Source of the DNA: Sphingobacteriales bacterium UTBCD1
GTDB taxonomy: Bacteria > Bacteroidota > Bacteroidia > Chitinophagales > Chitinophagaceae
DNA: 41,340 nt
Reading direction: 5' to 3'
NCBI GenBank assembly: GCA_002066995.1
Contig: MWTC01000034.1
Coordinates: 1-41,340, forward strand
Each line of letters opens with the position of its first letter. The first letter of the stretch is position 1. The notes under the pieces are model-generated. The model saw nothing but the letters and a program-made list of their open reading frames with translations. It had not been told where the DNA came from and made no database searches. A program made the position numbers and the translations under genes. Below are positions 32,855 to 41,340 of the stretch, one piece after another.

Positions 32855-35800
32855 CAAATTAAACTGCTGTTCCTGAAGACATTCAAAAAAATATTGCTAT
32901 GGTTCTTCTTATTGTTGCTGTTCCTGTTCATAGCGCTATGGATTTTCATTGAGACACCCTATGGCCAGAATTGGATGGCTAAGCGTATAACCAATCATTT
33001 TTCAAAGGAATTAAAGACCCGGATCAGTATCCGTCACATAGACTTCTCTTTGTTCAATCGTTTGCACCTGGAAGGATTCATGGCAGAAGACCGCAATGGT
33101 GATACTCTCCTGTATGCCGGAGACCTGCAGGTGCGTATTACCGACTGGTTCTTTTTCAAGGAAAAAGCAGACCTGAAATATATTGGCCTGGAAAACGCTT
33201 TAATTAAATTTCAGCGTACTGACTCTATATGGAACAATCAGTTCCTCTTTGATTATTTTTCATCTCCGGGTTCCGGCAGCACAACATCTAATAAAGGAAT
33301 CAGGTTGAACCTTAAAAAAGTTTCGCTCAGGAATGTTGCCTTTGTAAAAAAAGATGCCTGGGTCGGCAACAATATGCAGGTATATATCGGAGAGATGCAA
33401 TTAGATGCAGACCAACTGGATCTTAACAGGAAGATTGCAGAAATATCTTCCCTGAGCATCTCAGATCCGATTGTAGCCTTGCAGAATTACGAAGGCAACA
33501 GGCCAAAAAGATCAGAGTTTACTGCTAAAAAAGAAATTTCTACGCCCGGTTCTTTGCCTGAATGGAACCCTGACAATTGGGTTATGCATATCGCCAAACT
33601 CAACATAACGAATGGCACCTTCAAAGACGATAAACTTGACAGCCTGCCAGTGCTCAGTTATTTTGATGGCAGGCATATTGACTTCAATCACATCAACGGA
33701 GAATTTACGGATATTCATTGGGACCAGGATACTATAAGGACTAACCTTAAATTAAAGGCAAAAGAAAGAAGTGGGTTTGAGGTTAAGAATATGCTGGCCG
33801 AAGTAAAGGTCACTCCAAGAGAAATGGTCTTTGACCACCTCAATATTCAAACAAATAATAGTACTATCAGGAATTTCTTTTCAATGAGTTATTCTGATTT
33901 CAGCGACATGGATGATTATGTTGAGAAAGTAATTATGAGCGGCAATTTTGAAGGTACCGAGCTCAGCAGCGATGATATTGCTTTCTTCGCACCTGCGCTC
34001 CGCTCCTGGAAAAAGAAAATCAGTTTAAGAGGAAATGTAAGAGGCCCTGTAAGTGAACTTGCCGGAAAAAATCTTATGATAGAAGCCGGAAGCAACACTT
34101 CGATGAACGGCGATATCTCTTTAACAGGCCTTCCTGATATTAATCAAACATTTATTGATTTTAAAGCAAATGATCTCAGAACAACTTATAGTGATGCTGC
34201 AGCTCTTTTGCCGCAACTCAGGAATGTGAGTGATATTAATCTGAAAAAGATCCAATACATGCATTTCACGGGAAGTTTTACCGGCTTCATCCATGACTTT
34301 GTAACGTTTGGTAGCGTAAAAACAAATCTTGGGCTGGTAAATTGCGATCTGAATATGAAATTGCCAAAAAGAGGTGAGCCAATGTATTCGGGGAATATAT
34401 CTACCGACAGCTTTCAGCTTAGTGAATTTATTGACGAACCACAACTTGGTGTTATTTCCCTTAATGGCGTGGTAAAAGGGAGTGGATTCACCGCATTGAA
34501 ACGCAATACATCTTTCAACGGGAAGGTTCATTTTATTGATTATAACAATTACAGGTACAGCAATATCACTCTGAACGGCAACCTGAATAAAAAACATTTT
34601 GACGGAGTTGCGTCTATCGATGATCCTAACCTGGCATTATACATGAATGGTTCCATTGACCTGAACGATTCAGTTCCTGCATTCAACTTTATTGCTAACG
34701 TGGCCGATGCCGATCTTCAAAAACTGAATATCACAAAGGACAGCATCCGGTTCAATGGGAAATTCAATTTAGATTTTTCGGGAAATGATCTTGATAATTT
34801 CATAGGTACTGCACGTATCAATGACGCCACTTTGATGCGAAACGGGAACAAGCTCCCGTTCGACTCACTTACTATTACTTCAGCAATCACAAACAGGGTT
34901 AAAGCCATTACTGTAAGCTCCAATGAGTTTGACGGAACTATCAGCGGCAATTTTAATATCAAAGATTTGCCTGACGCTTTTGCCTTATTCCTTAATAAAT
35001 ATTATCCCACATACATCAAAGCGCCTCATGTTGCACCGGTCAGCGAAGAATTTGACTTTGATATCAACACCCGCAATGTAAGTGATCTCATGAGCCTTTT
35101 TTCCGCTGACATGAGCGGTTTTGATTACAGTCATCTTGCCGGTAAAGTGGACCTCTCCGATCACCATTTTAACCTGACGGCGGATGTGCCTAATTTTTCT
35201 TATAAACAACATGTATTCTACAATGCACAACTGAAGGCTTTCGGAACGCTTGACAAATTATCAGTAACCGGCAATACAGGTTACAGTCAATTGAATGATA
35301 CACTCAATTTACCCCTGACCACTTTTAATATTGATGCAGCCGGTGACTCTTCCATTGTGCACATCACTACTGCTTCCAACACTGCGCTGAATAAAGCCGA
35401 CATTAAAGGCATGTTACATTTTTATAAAGACGGGATCAAGATCCGGTTTGACACTACTTCGTTCGTATTAAACAGTAAAACATGGAACATCCAGAAGAAC
35501 GGGGAACTTCAGTTTGGTAATAAGTCTGAAGCTCTGGGGCAACTGCTGCTGGGCGACGGCGAGCAGGAAATCAGCATCAGCACAATGCCCTCTGCCAAAG
35601 GAAAATGGAATGATCTTATACTCCTTTTAAAAAATGTAAATATTGGTGATTTTTCCCCATTATTCTTACAGAAGAACCGTTTAGAGGGGCTTGCATCGGG
35701 AACGATAACCATTGAAGACCCTTACAACAAATTCAACGCAACTACGGATATAATTACAAACCAATTGAGGGTTGACAACGATTCACTCGGAAGCATGAAG

Positions 35801-37741
35801 GCACATGCAGAATACAATAATACTACGGGTGAACTGACTGCCAGCGGGAAAAATATGGATCCCGATCATAAGATCGACTTAAACCTGCATTTATACCTGA
35901 AGGATAGCTTAAAGGAAAAAGACAACCTGATCAACGCCAATACGCAAAATTACCCGATCAAGTTCCTGGAACGTTTTCTGCAACCATTATTTTCCAATGT
36001 GGAAGGATACATCAGCGGCCCCGTGGCAATGAGCGGTCCTTTAAAGGAATTGAATTTCACAGGTAAGGCAAAATTGCATGATGCAGGCTTGAAAGTAAAC
36101 TTCACCCAGTGTTTTTATAAAATTAAAGATACCATCATTCAACTAAAGCCTTCTGAAATTGACCTCGATGGTATTGTTCTTACCGATCCGGTTACCAATA
36201 ACCCAATTTACCTCAACGGATCCATTCAGCATCATTCATTCAAAAACATGTTCTTTGATCTGAACGTATCTACCCGTAAACCAAAAACTTCCGGTGATGA
36301 GAACAACAGACCAGTACTGTTACTCAATACCAATGCAAAAGACAATGATCAATTTTATGGCAGAGTGCTGGGCACCGGCTCTTTCACGCTAACAGGCCCC
36401 CAATCTGACATGTTCATGCAGATAAGTGCAAATGCCTCTACAAAAGACAGCAGCTATATTACCCTTCCGCCTTCACGGAACAGGGAAACAGGAATTGCCG
36501 ATTTTCTCACAGAAAAAAAATATGGCCGTGAAATGAGCGACAGCAGCCGTTTTGCCAACGAGACAAATATTACATACGATGTGGATCTCACCGCCAACCC
36601 GGCATTGAATTTCAAAATGATATTAGACGAACTTACCGGTGATGAGATCAAAGGGCGTGGCAAAGGTGACCTGAATATCAGGGCAAGCTCTTCCGAACCG
36701 ATCGCCCTGAATGGCGGTTTTGAAATTGAAGACGGCAGTTACCTGTTTACCTTCCAGTCTTTTTTCAAAAAGCCATTTGTAATTAAAAAGAGCAGTAATA
36801 ATTTTATCAGGTGGAGCGGCGACCCTTATAAAGCCAAAATCAATTTTGACGCTCAATACACAGCCAAAAAAGTAAGCTTTTCGCCATTAGTCAATTCACT
36901 GCCGGTTGATCCTAACCTTGCAAAAGCAAGAGGCGATGTTTATGTAGTTGCTTCGCTTACCGGTGATCTTTTTAAACCGGATATAAAATTCAGCCTGGAT
37001 TTTCCTGCTTCAAGCCCGGCAGTTACTGATCCGGCTTTTTCTTTCAACATCAGCCAGATGGAAAGAAATCCAAATGAAATGAATAAGCAGGTGTTTTACC
37101 TGATCGTACTGAGCAGTTTTGCGCCAAGTGAATTAGGATCTTCATCCACGGCAAACTCATCATTCAACTTCAACGACATTGCTACCAATACTATCTCCGG
37201 GATTTTTATGGGAGTAGTGAATTCCGAGCTCAACAAAATCCTCGGTAAACTTTTAAAAAATGATAAATACCGTGTCAATTTCTCGAGTTCTGTCTATAAC
37301 CAGAATATAATTGACCCGAATAATAAAACTGCCCTCAACCTGAGCAGTAATATTAATGTTTCTGTCGGAAGATCTTTTTTTAATAACAGGTTTAACATCA
37401 CATTTGGGGGCGGTTTCGAAGCTCCATTGCAGCAATCCAGCATCCAGCAGACAATACAATTACTCCCTGATGTCACTATGGAATGGCAGATCAATCAAAG
37501 CGGTACGATAAGAGCCTCCTTCTTTTACAGGGAAAATACAGATTATCTCAGCATTAACACATCTGGCGGGCCGGCCCGCTCCCGCAGAACGGGTGCAAGT
37601 ATTGCTTATCGCAATGAGTTTGATAACCTGCAGGATTTATTCGGAAGGAAAAAAGGTAAAAAACAAAATATTCCCGTGATCAAACCGGAAGAAGAGAAAA
37701 AAAAGAATGCCCCGGTAAAAGATGACCAGAGCAAAGATTAA
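32852..37741 (+). CDS. TamB-like translocation/assembly protein
   Basis: This very large protein (about 1,629 residues) is of the TamB/DUF490 group. An N-terminal signal anchor (IKLLFLKTFKKILLWFF and the hydrophobic run after it) is followed by a long series of repeated beta strands typical of AsmA/TamB-type lipid-transport bridges. The C-terminal TamB domain covers about 1,150-1,560 (for example FQSFFKKPFVIKKSS and NFIRWSGDPYKAKINFDAQY). Such proteins span the periplasm and move lipids to, or help assemble, the outer membrane. The start is unresolved: an in-frame stop lies at 32831-32833, no ATG precedes the anchor, and the TTG at 32852 lies inside the promoter. ATT at 32858 (giving MKLLFLKTFKK) is attractive but unusual. 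Confidence 0.86.
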   Translation: MQIKLLFLKTFKKILLWFFLLLLFLFIALWIFIETPYGQNWMAKRITNHFSKELKTRISIRHIDFSLFNRLHLEGFMAEDRNGDTLLYAGDLQVRITDWFFFKEKADLKYIGLENALIKFQRTDSIWNNQFLFDYFSSPGSGSTTSNKGIRLNLKKVSLRNVAFVKKDAWVGNNMQVYIGEMQLDADQLDLNRKIAEISSLSISDPIVALQNYEGNRPKRSEFTAKKEISTPGSLPEWNPDNWVMHIAKLNITNGTFKDDKLDSLPVLSYFDGRHIDFNHINGEFTDIHWDQDTIRTNLKLKAKERSGFEVKNMLAEVKVTPREMVFDHLNIQTNNSTIRNFFSMSYSDFSDMDDYVEKVIMSGNFEGTELSSDDIAFFAPALRSWKKKISLRGNVRGPVSELAGKNLMIEAGSNTSMNGDISLTGLPDINQTFIDFKANDLRTTYSDAAALLPQLRNVSDINLKKIQYMHFTGSFTGFIHDFVTFGSVKTNLGLVNCDLNMKLPKRGEPMYSGNISTDSFQLSEFIDEPQLGVISLNGVVKGSGFTALKRNTSFNGKVHFIDYNNYRYSNITLNGNLNKKHFDGVASIDDPNLALYMNGSIDLNDSVPAFNFIANVADADLQKLNITKDSIRFNGKFNLDFSGNDLDNFIGTARINDATLMRNGNKLPFDSLTITSAITNRVKAITVSSNEFDGTISGNFNIKDLPDAFALFLNKYYPTYIKAPHVAPVSEEFDFDINTRNVSDLMSLFSADMSGFDYSHLAGKVDLSDHHFNLTADVPNFSYKQHVFYNAQLKAFGTLDKLSVTGNTGYSQLNDTLNLPLTTFNIDAAGDSSIVHITTASNTALNKADIKGMLHFYKDGIKIRFDTTSFVLNSKTWNIQKNGELQFGNKSEALGQLLLGDGEQEISISTMPSAKGKWNDLILLLKNVNIGDFSPLFLQKNRLEGLASGTITIEDPYNKFNATTDIITNQLRVDNDSLGSMKAHAEYNNTTGELTASGKNMDPDHKIDLNLHLYLKDSLKEKDNLINANTQNYPIKFLERFLQPLFSNVEGYISGPVAMSGPLKELNFTGKAKLHDAGLKVNFTQCFYKIKDTIIQLKPSEIDLDGIVLTDPVTNNPIYLNGSIQHHSFKNMFFDLNVSTRKPKTSGDENNRPVLLLNTNAKDNDQFYGRVLGTGSFTLTGPQSDMFMQISANASTKDSSYITLPPSRNRETGIADFLTEKKYGREMSDSSRFANETNITYDVDLTANPALNFKMILDELTGDEIKGRGKGDLNIRASSSEPIALNGGFEIEDGSYLFTFQSFFKKPFVIKKSSNNFIRWSGDPYKAKINFDAQYTAKKVSFSPLVNSLPVDPNLAKARGDVYVVASLTGDLFKPDIKFSLDFPASSPAVTDPAFSFNISQMERNPNEMNKQVFYLIVLSSFAPSELGSSSTANSSFNFNDIATNTISGIFMGVVNSELNKILGKLLKNDKYRVNFSSSVYNQNIIDPNNKTALNLSSNINVSVGRSFFNNRFNITFGGGFEAPLQQSSIQQTIQLLPDVTMEWQINQSGTIRASFFYRENTDYLSINTSGGPARSRRTGASIAYRNEFDNLQDLFGRKKGKKQNIPVIKPEEEKKKNAPVKDDQSKD

Positions 37742-38000
37742 AATTTCCCGCTATACCATTTTACCGGCTTTATTTTTTTAAGGGAGAATAAATTTAAAAA
37801 GAATAAAATAGGTTTAAAAAAAGTCCTGTAACTACCCGCAATGATAGTTAAGTATAAATATCAGATAGTTAAAATATTTTACAGGTAAAAATATCAATTT
37901 CAACAGCAGGTGCAATCATTTTTCCGGCCGGCTTATCCGCTAATATTTGTTTAGGGTTGATTATAGAAAATCATTACTTTGCACCCGTAAATCAAAATTT
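37742..38000. other. Intergenic region before the TonB-dependent receptor
   Basis: This AT-rich spacer carries no gene. A TACTTTG at 37975-37981 followed by CACCC resembles the -7 promoter element with one base less than TAnnTTTG, 19 bases before the ATG at 38001. I see no strong terminator after the TamB-like gene. Confidence 0.4.
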
Positions 38001-41000
38001 ATGCTTAAGAGAATATTTACCTTGATGCTTGCGATTTGTGCAAGTTCTTTCCTGATTGCCCAGGTTACAACCAGTACAATTACAGGTTCAGTCAGAGATA
38101 ACAACAATCAGCCTTTAGCAGGCGCTACCATTACTGCAACACATTTACCGTCCGGAACAATTTATTCTACGATTTCCACCAAAGACGGCTTTTTCGTTTT
38201 AAATGGTTTACGTATCGGCGGACCCTACCAGGTGAAAATTGAATTCATTGGTTTCAAACCAACTATTTTTGAAAATATCACTCTCAGACTTGGAGAACCT
38301 TATGATGTAAGGGCTGCAATGAATGTAAATGAGCAGGTGCTTGAAAACGTACTGATCTCAACAACCGCTAAAAAAGCTGCTGCCGAAAAATCCGGAATGA
38401 GCAGTGTAATGAATAACAGGATGCTCAATACCATGCCCACTCTCAGCCGTAGTATAACAGATTTTACCCGTAACGTACCCCAGGCAAACGGTTTCAGTTT
38501 TGGCGGCCGGGATGCCCGTTATAATAATATAATGGTTGATGGTGCAAATCTGAACAATAGCTTTGGATTAAGTACTGACCCATTCCCGGGAGGCGGAAAT
38601 AACCCAATCTCACTGGATGCTGTTGATGAGGTTTCAGTTAGCCTTGCCCCCTATGATGTTCGCCAGGGAAATTTCACCGGTGCGAACCTTGCTGCTATTA
38701 CCAAAAGCGGAACCAATACATTTCATGGTGATGCATTTACGTATTGGAGAAATCAGAATCTACAGGGAAATAAAATTGCCGGTCAAATAGCGGCAAATCC
38801 TGCATTCCAAAGCAGATCTTCCGGAGCAAGCCTCGGCGGCCCTATAATAAAAAACAAACTATTCTTTTTCATAAATGGAGAATACGAGAAAAAACCACCT
38901 TCTGCAGCAATAACCTTTACCCCAACTGGCGGCTCAGGAACCGGAAATATTTCGAGCGTTACTGCAACAGATCTGAAAGCAGTAAGTGATTATTTACAAA
39001 GTAAGTTCAACTTTAATCCGGGTGTATATGACAACTTCCCTGCTTTAAAAAATTCGAACCACAAGTATCTCGTAAAAATAGACTGGAACATCAGTACCAA
39101 ACATAAACTGACCTTGAAGTATAATGATTTCTTTGGTGAACAGGATTTTCTTCCGTCACAAAGTGGTGGTATCGGCGGAGCTGACATAGCAACTTATGGC
39201 CCTAAATTCTCAAATTCAGCTATGTCCTATTCAAATGTTCCTTATACCCAACAGGATATTGTAAAAGCAGGTACTGTAGAATTAAACAGCCGTTTTACAA
39301 GCAGGATTTCCAATCAGTTCCTGGCAACTTTCACTAAAATAAGGAGTGATAAAACACATTCCGGCCCTACATTTCCTTTCATAGACATCATGGCAAACTA
39401 CCCGAGCGATAAAAGAAATTATATCAGCGCAGGAAATGAACCTTTTAACGGGAACAACAACAAAGTGCATACTGATGTAATGAGTTTCACAGATAATTTC
39501 TCTTATTATGCAGGTAAGCATACCGTAACGGGCGGTTTGGTTTTTGAAGCTCAGAAAGTCGGAAATATGTTTATGCCCGGATCTCAGGGTTATTACCTGT
39601 ATGCCAATGTGCAGGATTTTCTTAACAATGCTGCTCCTCTGAAATTTGCCCAAACCTATTCTTTATTACAAGGGCAGGATGCAGTCTTTTCAGCACAATT
39701 GAAAATATCTCAACTGTCTGCTTATGTACAGGATGAAATAAATGTGAACCCCAATTTCAAGTTGTCTTACGGAGTAAGAATGGATAAACCCATTTACCCG
39801 GAGCAACCACTTGAAAACCCGGCTACTTCACTGTTAAGCTTCCGGGGCGGTCTTCATTACAGCACAGGCAAGTGGCCTAAAGCAACACCATTATTTTCAC
39901 CCCGGATCAATTTCCGCTGGGATCTGTATGGAGATAAATCTCTTATCATACGCGGTGGTACCGGCCTGTTTACAGGAAGAATTCCTTTTGTATATCTGAC
40001 CAATATTCCTACAAACAGCGGAATGTACCAGTACTCAGCAAAAGTTTTGAATACCAGCTCAGGGGTGAATATGAGCAATTTCCTGTTCAATCCTGATCCA
40101 AAAGCATATAATCCTTTTTATAATACATCACTGGCATCGGCTTTACCCCAATATTTTCCAACAAGCGCAGGAACAGTGCCTTCAACAAATATTGTATTTG
40201 CTGATCCTAATTACAAATTCCCTCAGGTGTGGAGAACTGATTTAGGCCTTGAGCAAAAGATCGGCAATTCCTGGAAACTGACAGTCGAAGCAATGTTTAC
40301 CAAAGATGTCAATGCCACTTACATGATTGATGTGAACCAAAAGGATCCGGATGCTACTGTAATGACAGGTTCCTATTCAAGAGGATATTTTTCTAATGCT
40401 ACTGCAAGGAAAATAAACCAGAATGTGACTAATGCCATCTTTCTGACGAATTCAAGCAAGGGAAGTTCTTTCGTATTTACAACTCAACTTGAAAAATCCT
40501 ATTCCAATGGTTGGTACGCATCTCTGGCATATAACTATACTTATGCTGCTAACCTGACAGAAAACCCGGGTTCACAGGCAGCATCAACTTACAATGGAAA
40601 TGCTACAGCTGGAACATTGAATGACCTTCAATTGGCCAATACAAGCTTTGCCCTTCCGCATCGTATTGTAGGGCTGCTGTCTAAGCGTTTTGAATATGCC
40701 AAGCACTTTGCTACAACTATTTCTTTGACTTACCAGGGAGCTAAAAACGGAGCTTACAGTTTTGTATATAGTGGTAGCGTCAACAACCAGGGCCAGAACT
40801 CTGCTAATCTTATGTACATTCCTAAGGATGCTACCAATCCTTTAGAAATTCAATTTGTTGACCGTGTCTATAACGGGGTTCTGTTTACTGCAGCACAACA
40901 AGCAGCTTTATTTGATAATTATATAAGTCAGGATCCTTATTTAAACAAACACAGAGGCCAGGTAGCTGCAAGAAATGGTGCATACCGCCCATGGTATAAT

Positions 41001-41291
41001 GAAGTTAACTTTAAATTCATACAGGATATATTTACCAATGTCGGCAAACAAAGGCACACCATACAATTCAGCGCTGATATTTATAATATACCAAACCTGA
41101 TCAATCATCAATGGGGTGCAAGAAAGAGTTACACTTTAAACAATCCCCTTACTGTATCCAGTGTATCCGGTGGTATTCCATCTTTCTACATTACACCATA
41201 CCTGAACATGCCGGTTACTACTTCATTCTACAACAACATTTCGGTTTCGAATACATGGGCAATGCAATTCGGGCTGAAATATATATTCTGA
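38001..41291 (+). CDS. Oar-like TonB-dependent receptor
   Basis: This 1,096-residue outer-membrane protein has a signal peptide (MLKRIFTLMLAICASSFLIAQ) and then a carboxypeptidase-regulatory-like beta domain (about 22-105, TGSVRDNNNQPLAGATITAT). A plug-like domain (about 115-235) contains FSFGGRDARYNNIMVDGANL and the run LAPYDVRQGNFTGANLAAIT, marks of the Oar-type receptors seen in Myxococcus and many Bacteroidetes. A large beta-barrel follows and ends in the aromatic GLKYIF expected for outer-membrane insertion. No SusD-like partner follows within the window, which fits Oar-type rather than SusC-type receptors. Substrate unknown; uptake of peptides or protein-derived compounds would match the nearby peptidases (inference). 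Confidence 0.9.
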   Translation: MLKRIFTLMLAICASSFLIAQVTTSTITGSVRDNNNQPLAGATITATHLPSGTIYSTISTKDGFFVLNGLRIGGPYQVKIEFIGFKPTIFENITLRLGEPYDVRAAMNVNEQVLENVLISTTAKKAAAEKSGMSSVMNNRMLNTMPTLSRSITDFTRNVPQANGFSFGGRDARYNNIMVDGANLNNSFGLSTDPFPGGGNNPISLDAVDEVSVSLAPYDVRQGNFTGANLAAITKSGTNTFHGDAFTYWRNQNLQGNKIAGQIAANPAFQSRSSGASLGGPIIKNKLFFFINGEYEKKPPSAAITFTPTGGSGTGNISSVTATDLKAVSDYLQSKFNFNPGVYDNFPALKNSNHKYLVKIDWNISTKHKLTLKYNDFFGEQDFLPSQSGGIGGADIATYGPKFSNSAMSYSNVPYTQQDIVKAGTVELNSRFTSRISNQFLATFTKIRSDKTHSGPTFPFIDIMANYPSDKRNYISAGNEPFNGNNNKVHTDVMSFTDNFSYYAGKHTVTGGLVFEAQKVGNMFMPGSQGYYLYANVQDFLNNAAPLKFAQTYSLLQGQDAVFSAQLKISQLSAYVQDEINVNPNFKLSYGVRMDKPIYPEQPLENPATSLLSFRGGLHYSTGKWPKATPLFSPRINFRWDLYGDKSLIIRGGTGLFTGRIPFVYLTNIPTNSGMYQYSAKVLNTSSGVNMSNFLFNPDPKAYNPFYNTSLASALPQYFPTSAGTVPSTNIVFADPNYKFPQVWRTDLGLEQKIGNSWKLTVEAMFTKDVNATYMIDVNQKDPDATVMTGSYSRGYFSNATARKINQNVTNAIFLTNSSKGSSFVFTTQLEKSYSNGWYASLAYNYTYAANLTENPGSQAASTYNGNATAGTLNDLQLANTSFALPHRIVGLLSKRFEYAKHFATTISLTYQGAKNGAYSFVYSGSVNNQGQNSANLMYIPKDATNPLEIQFVDRVYNGVLFTAAQQAALFDNYISQDPYLNKHRGQVAARNGAYRPWYNEVNFKFIQDIFTNVGKQRHTIQFSADIYNIPNLINHQWGARKSYTLNNPLTVSSVSGGIPSFYITPYLNMPVTTSFYNNISVSNTWAMQFGLKYIF

Positions 41292-41340
41292 TTTTAGAAA
41301 AAGATATATTGTAAAAGAAGGGGCCGTATCAAAAGCAAAT

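Overview
The window comes from a member of the Bacteroidetes, most likely the Chitinophagaceae or a near relative. The evidence is: several start sites preceded by the phylum-specific promoter boxes TTTG-N19-21-TAnnTTTG instead of Shine-Dalgarno sites; a classical menaquinone operon; an Oar-like TonB-dependent receptor with an N-terminal carboxypeptidase-regulatory domain; a very large TamB-like protein; and lineage-typical families (DUF6580, DUF2911, DUF1572, PIG-L deacetylase with a sodium symporter, GYF_2 repeats). The identification rests on reading the sequence only; no database was searched. I saw no rRNA, tRNA, CRISPR array, intact insertion sequence or phage gene.

Layout. 1-7500: the menaquinone operon menF-menD-menB-menA-menC-menE (461-7220), flanked by two diverged direct copies of a non-coding repeat (about 33-220 and 7313-7500). 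7591-9448, minus strand: mannose-6-phosphate isomerase and a DUF6580 membrane protein. 9484-11568, plus: a YraN-type protein, a small lipoprotein and a XerD-type recombinase. 11589-13580, minus: a secreted von Willebrand A protein. 13697-15454: an ECF-type sigma factor with a membrane protein that joins an anti-sigma-like N-terminus to a TonB-like C-terminus. 15583-22220, plus: a DUF2911/TPR protein, an S9 peptidase lipoprotein, a protein made of seven GYF_2 repeats and a secreted amidohydrolase. 22303-29458, minus: an M14 carboxypeptidase and a tight four-gene cluster (PIG-L deacetylase, two tiny membrane proteins, sodium:solute symporter). 29669-41291, plus: gamma-glutamyltransferase, a DUF1572/DinB-fold protein, an outer-membrane beta-barrel protein, a TamB-like protein and a TonB-dependent receptor.

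How the genes fit together. The men genes supply most steps from chorismate to demethylmenaquinone; menH, the DHNA-CoA thioesterase and the methyltransferase must lie elsewhere. The middle and right parts are largely cell-envelope functions: exported peptidases and hydrolases (S9, amidohydrolase, M14, gamma-glutamyltransferase, PIG-L), one sodium-driven importer, and outer-membrane biogenesis or uptake proteins (TamB, beta-barrel, TonB-dependent receptor). This suggests scavenging of peptides and sugar derivatives, but substrates cannot be read from the sequence.

Points that most deserve a second look: the repeat pair bracketing the men operon; the TamB-like gene, which has no ordinary start codon and whose only upstream in-frame candidate lies inside an ideal promoter; the two tiny membrane proteins coupled to the symporter (one of 41 codons); the seven-repeat GYF_2 protein with recent internal duplication; and two families of short palindromes scattered between genes.
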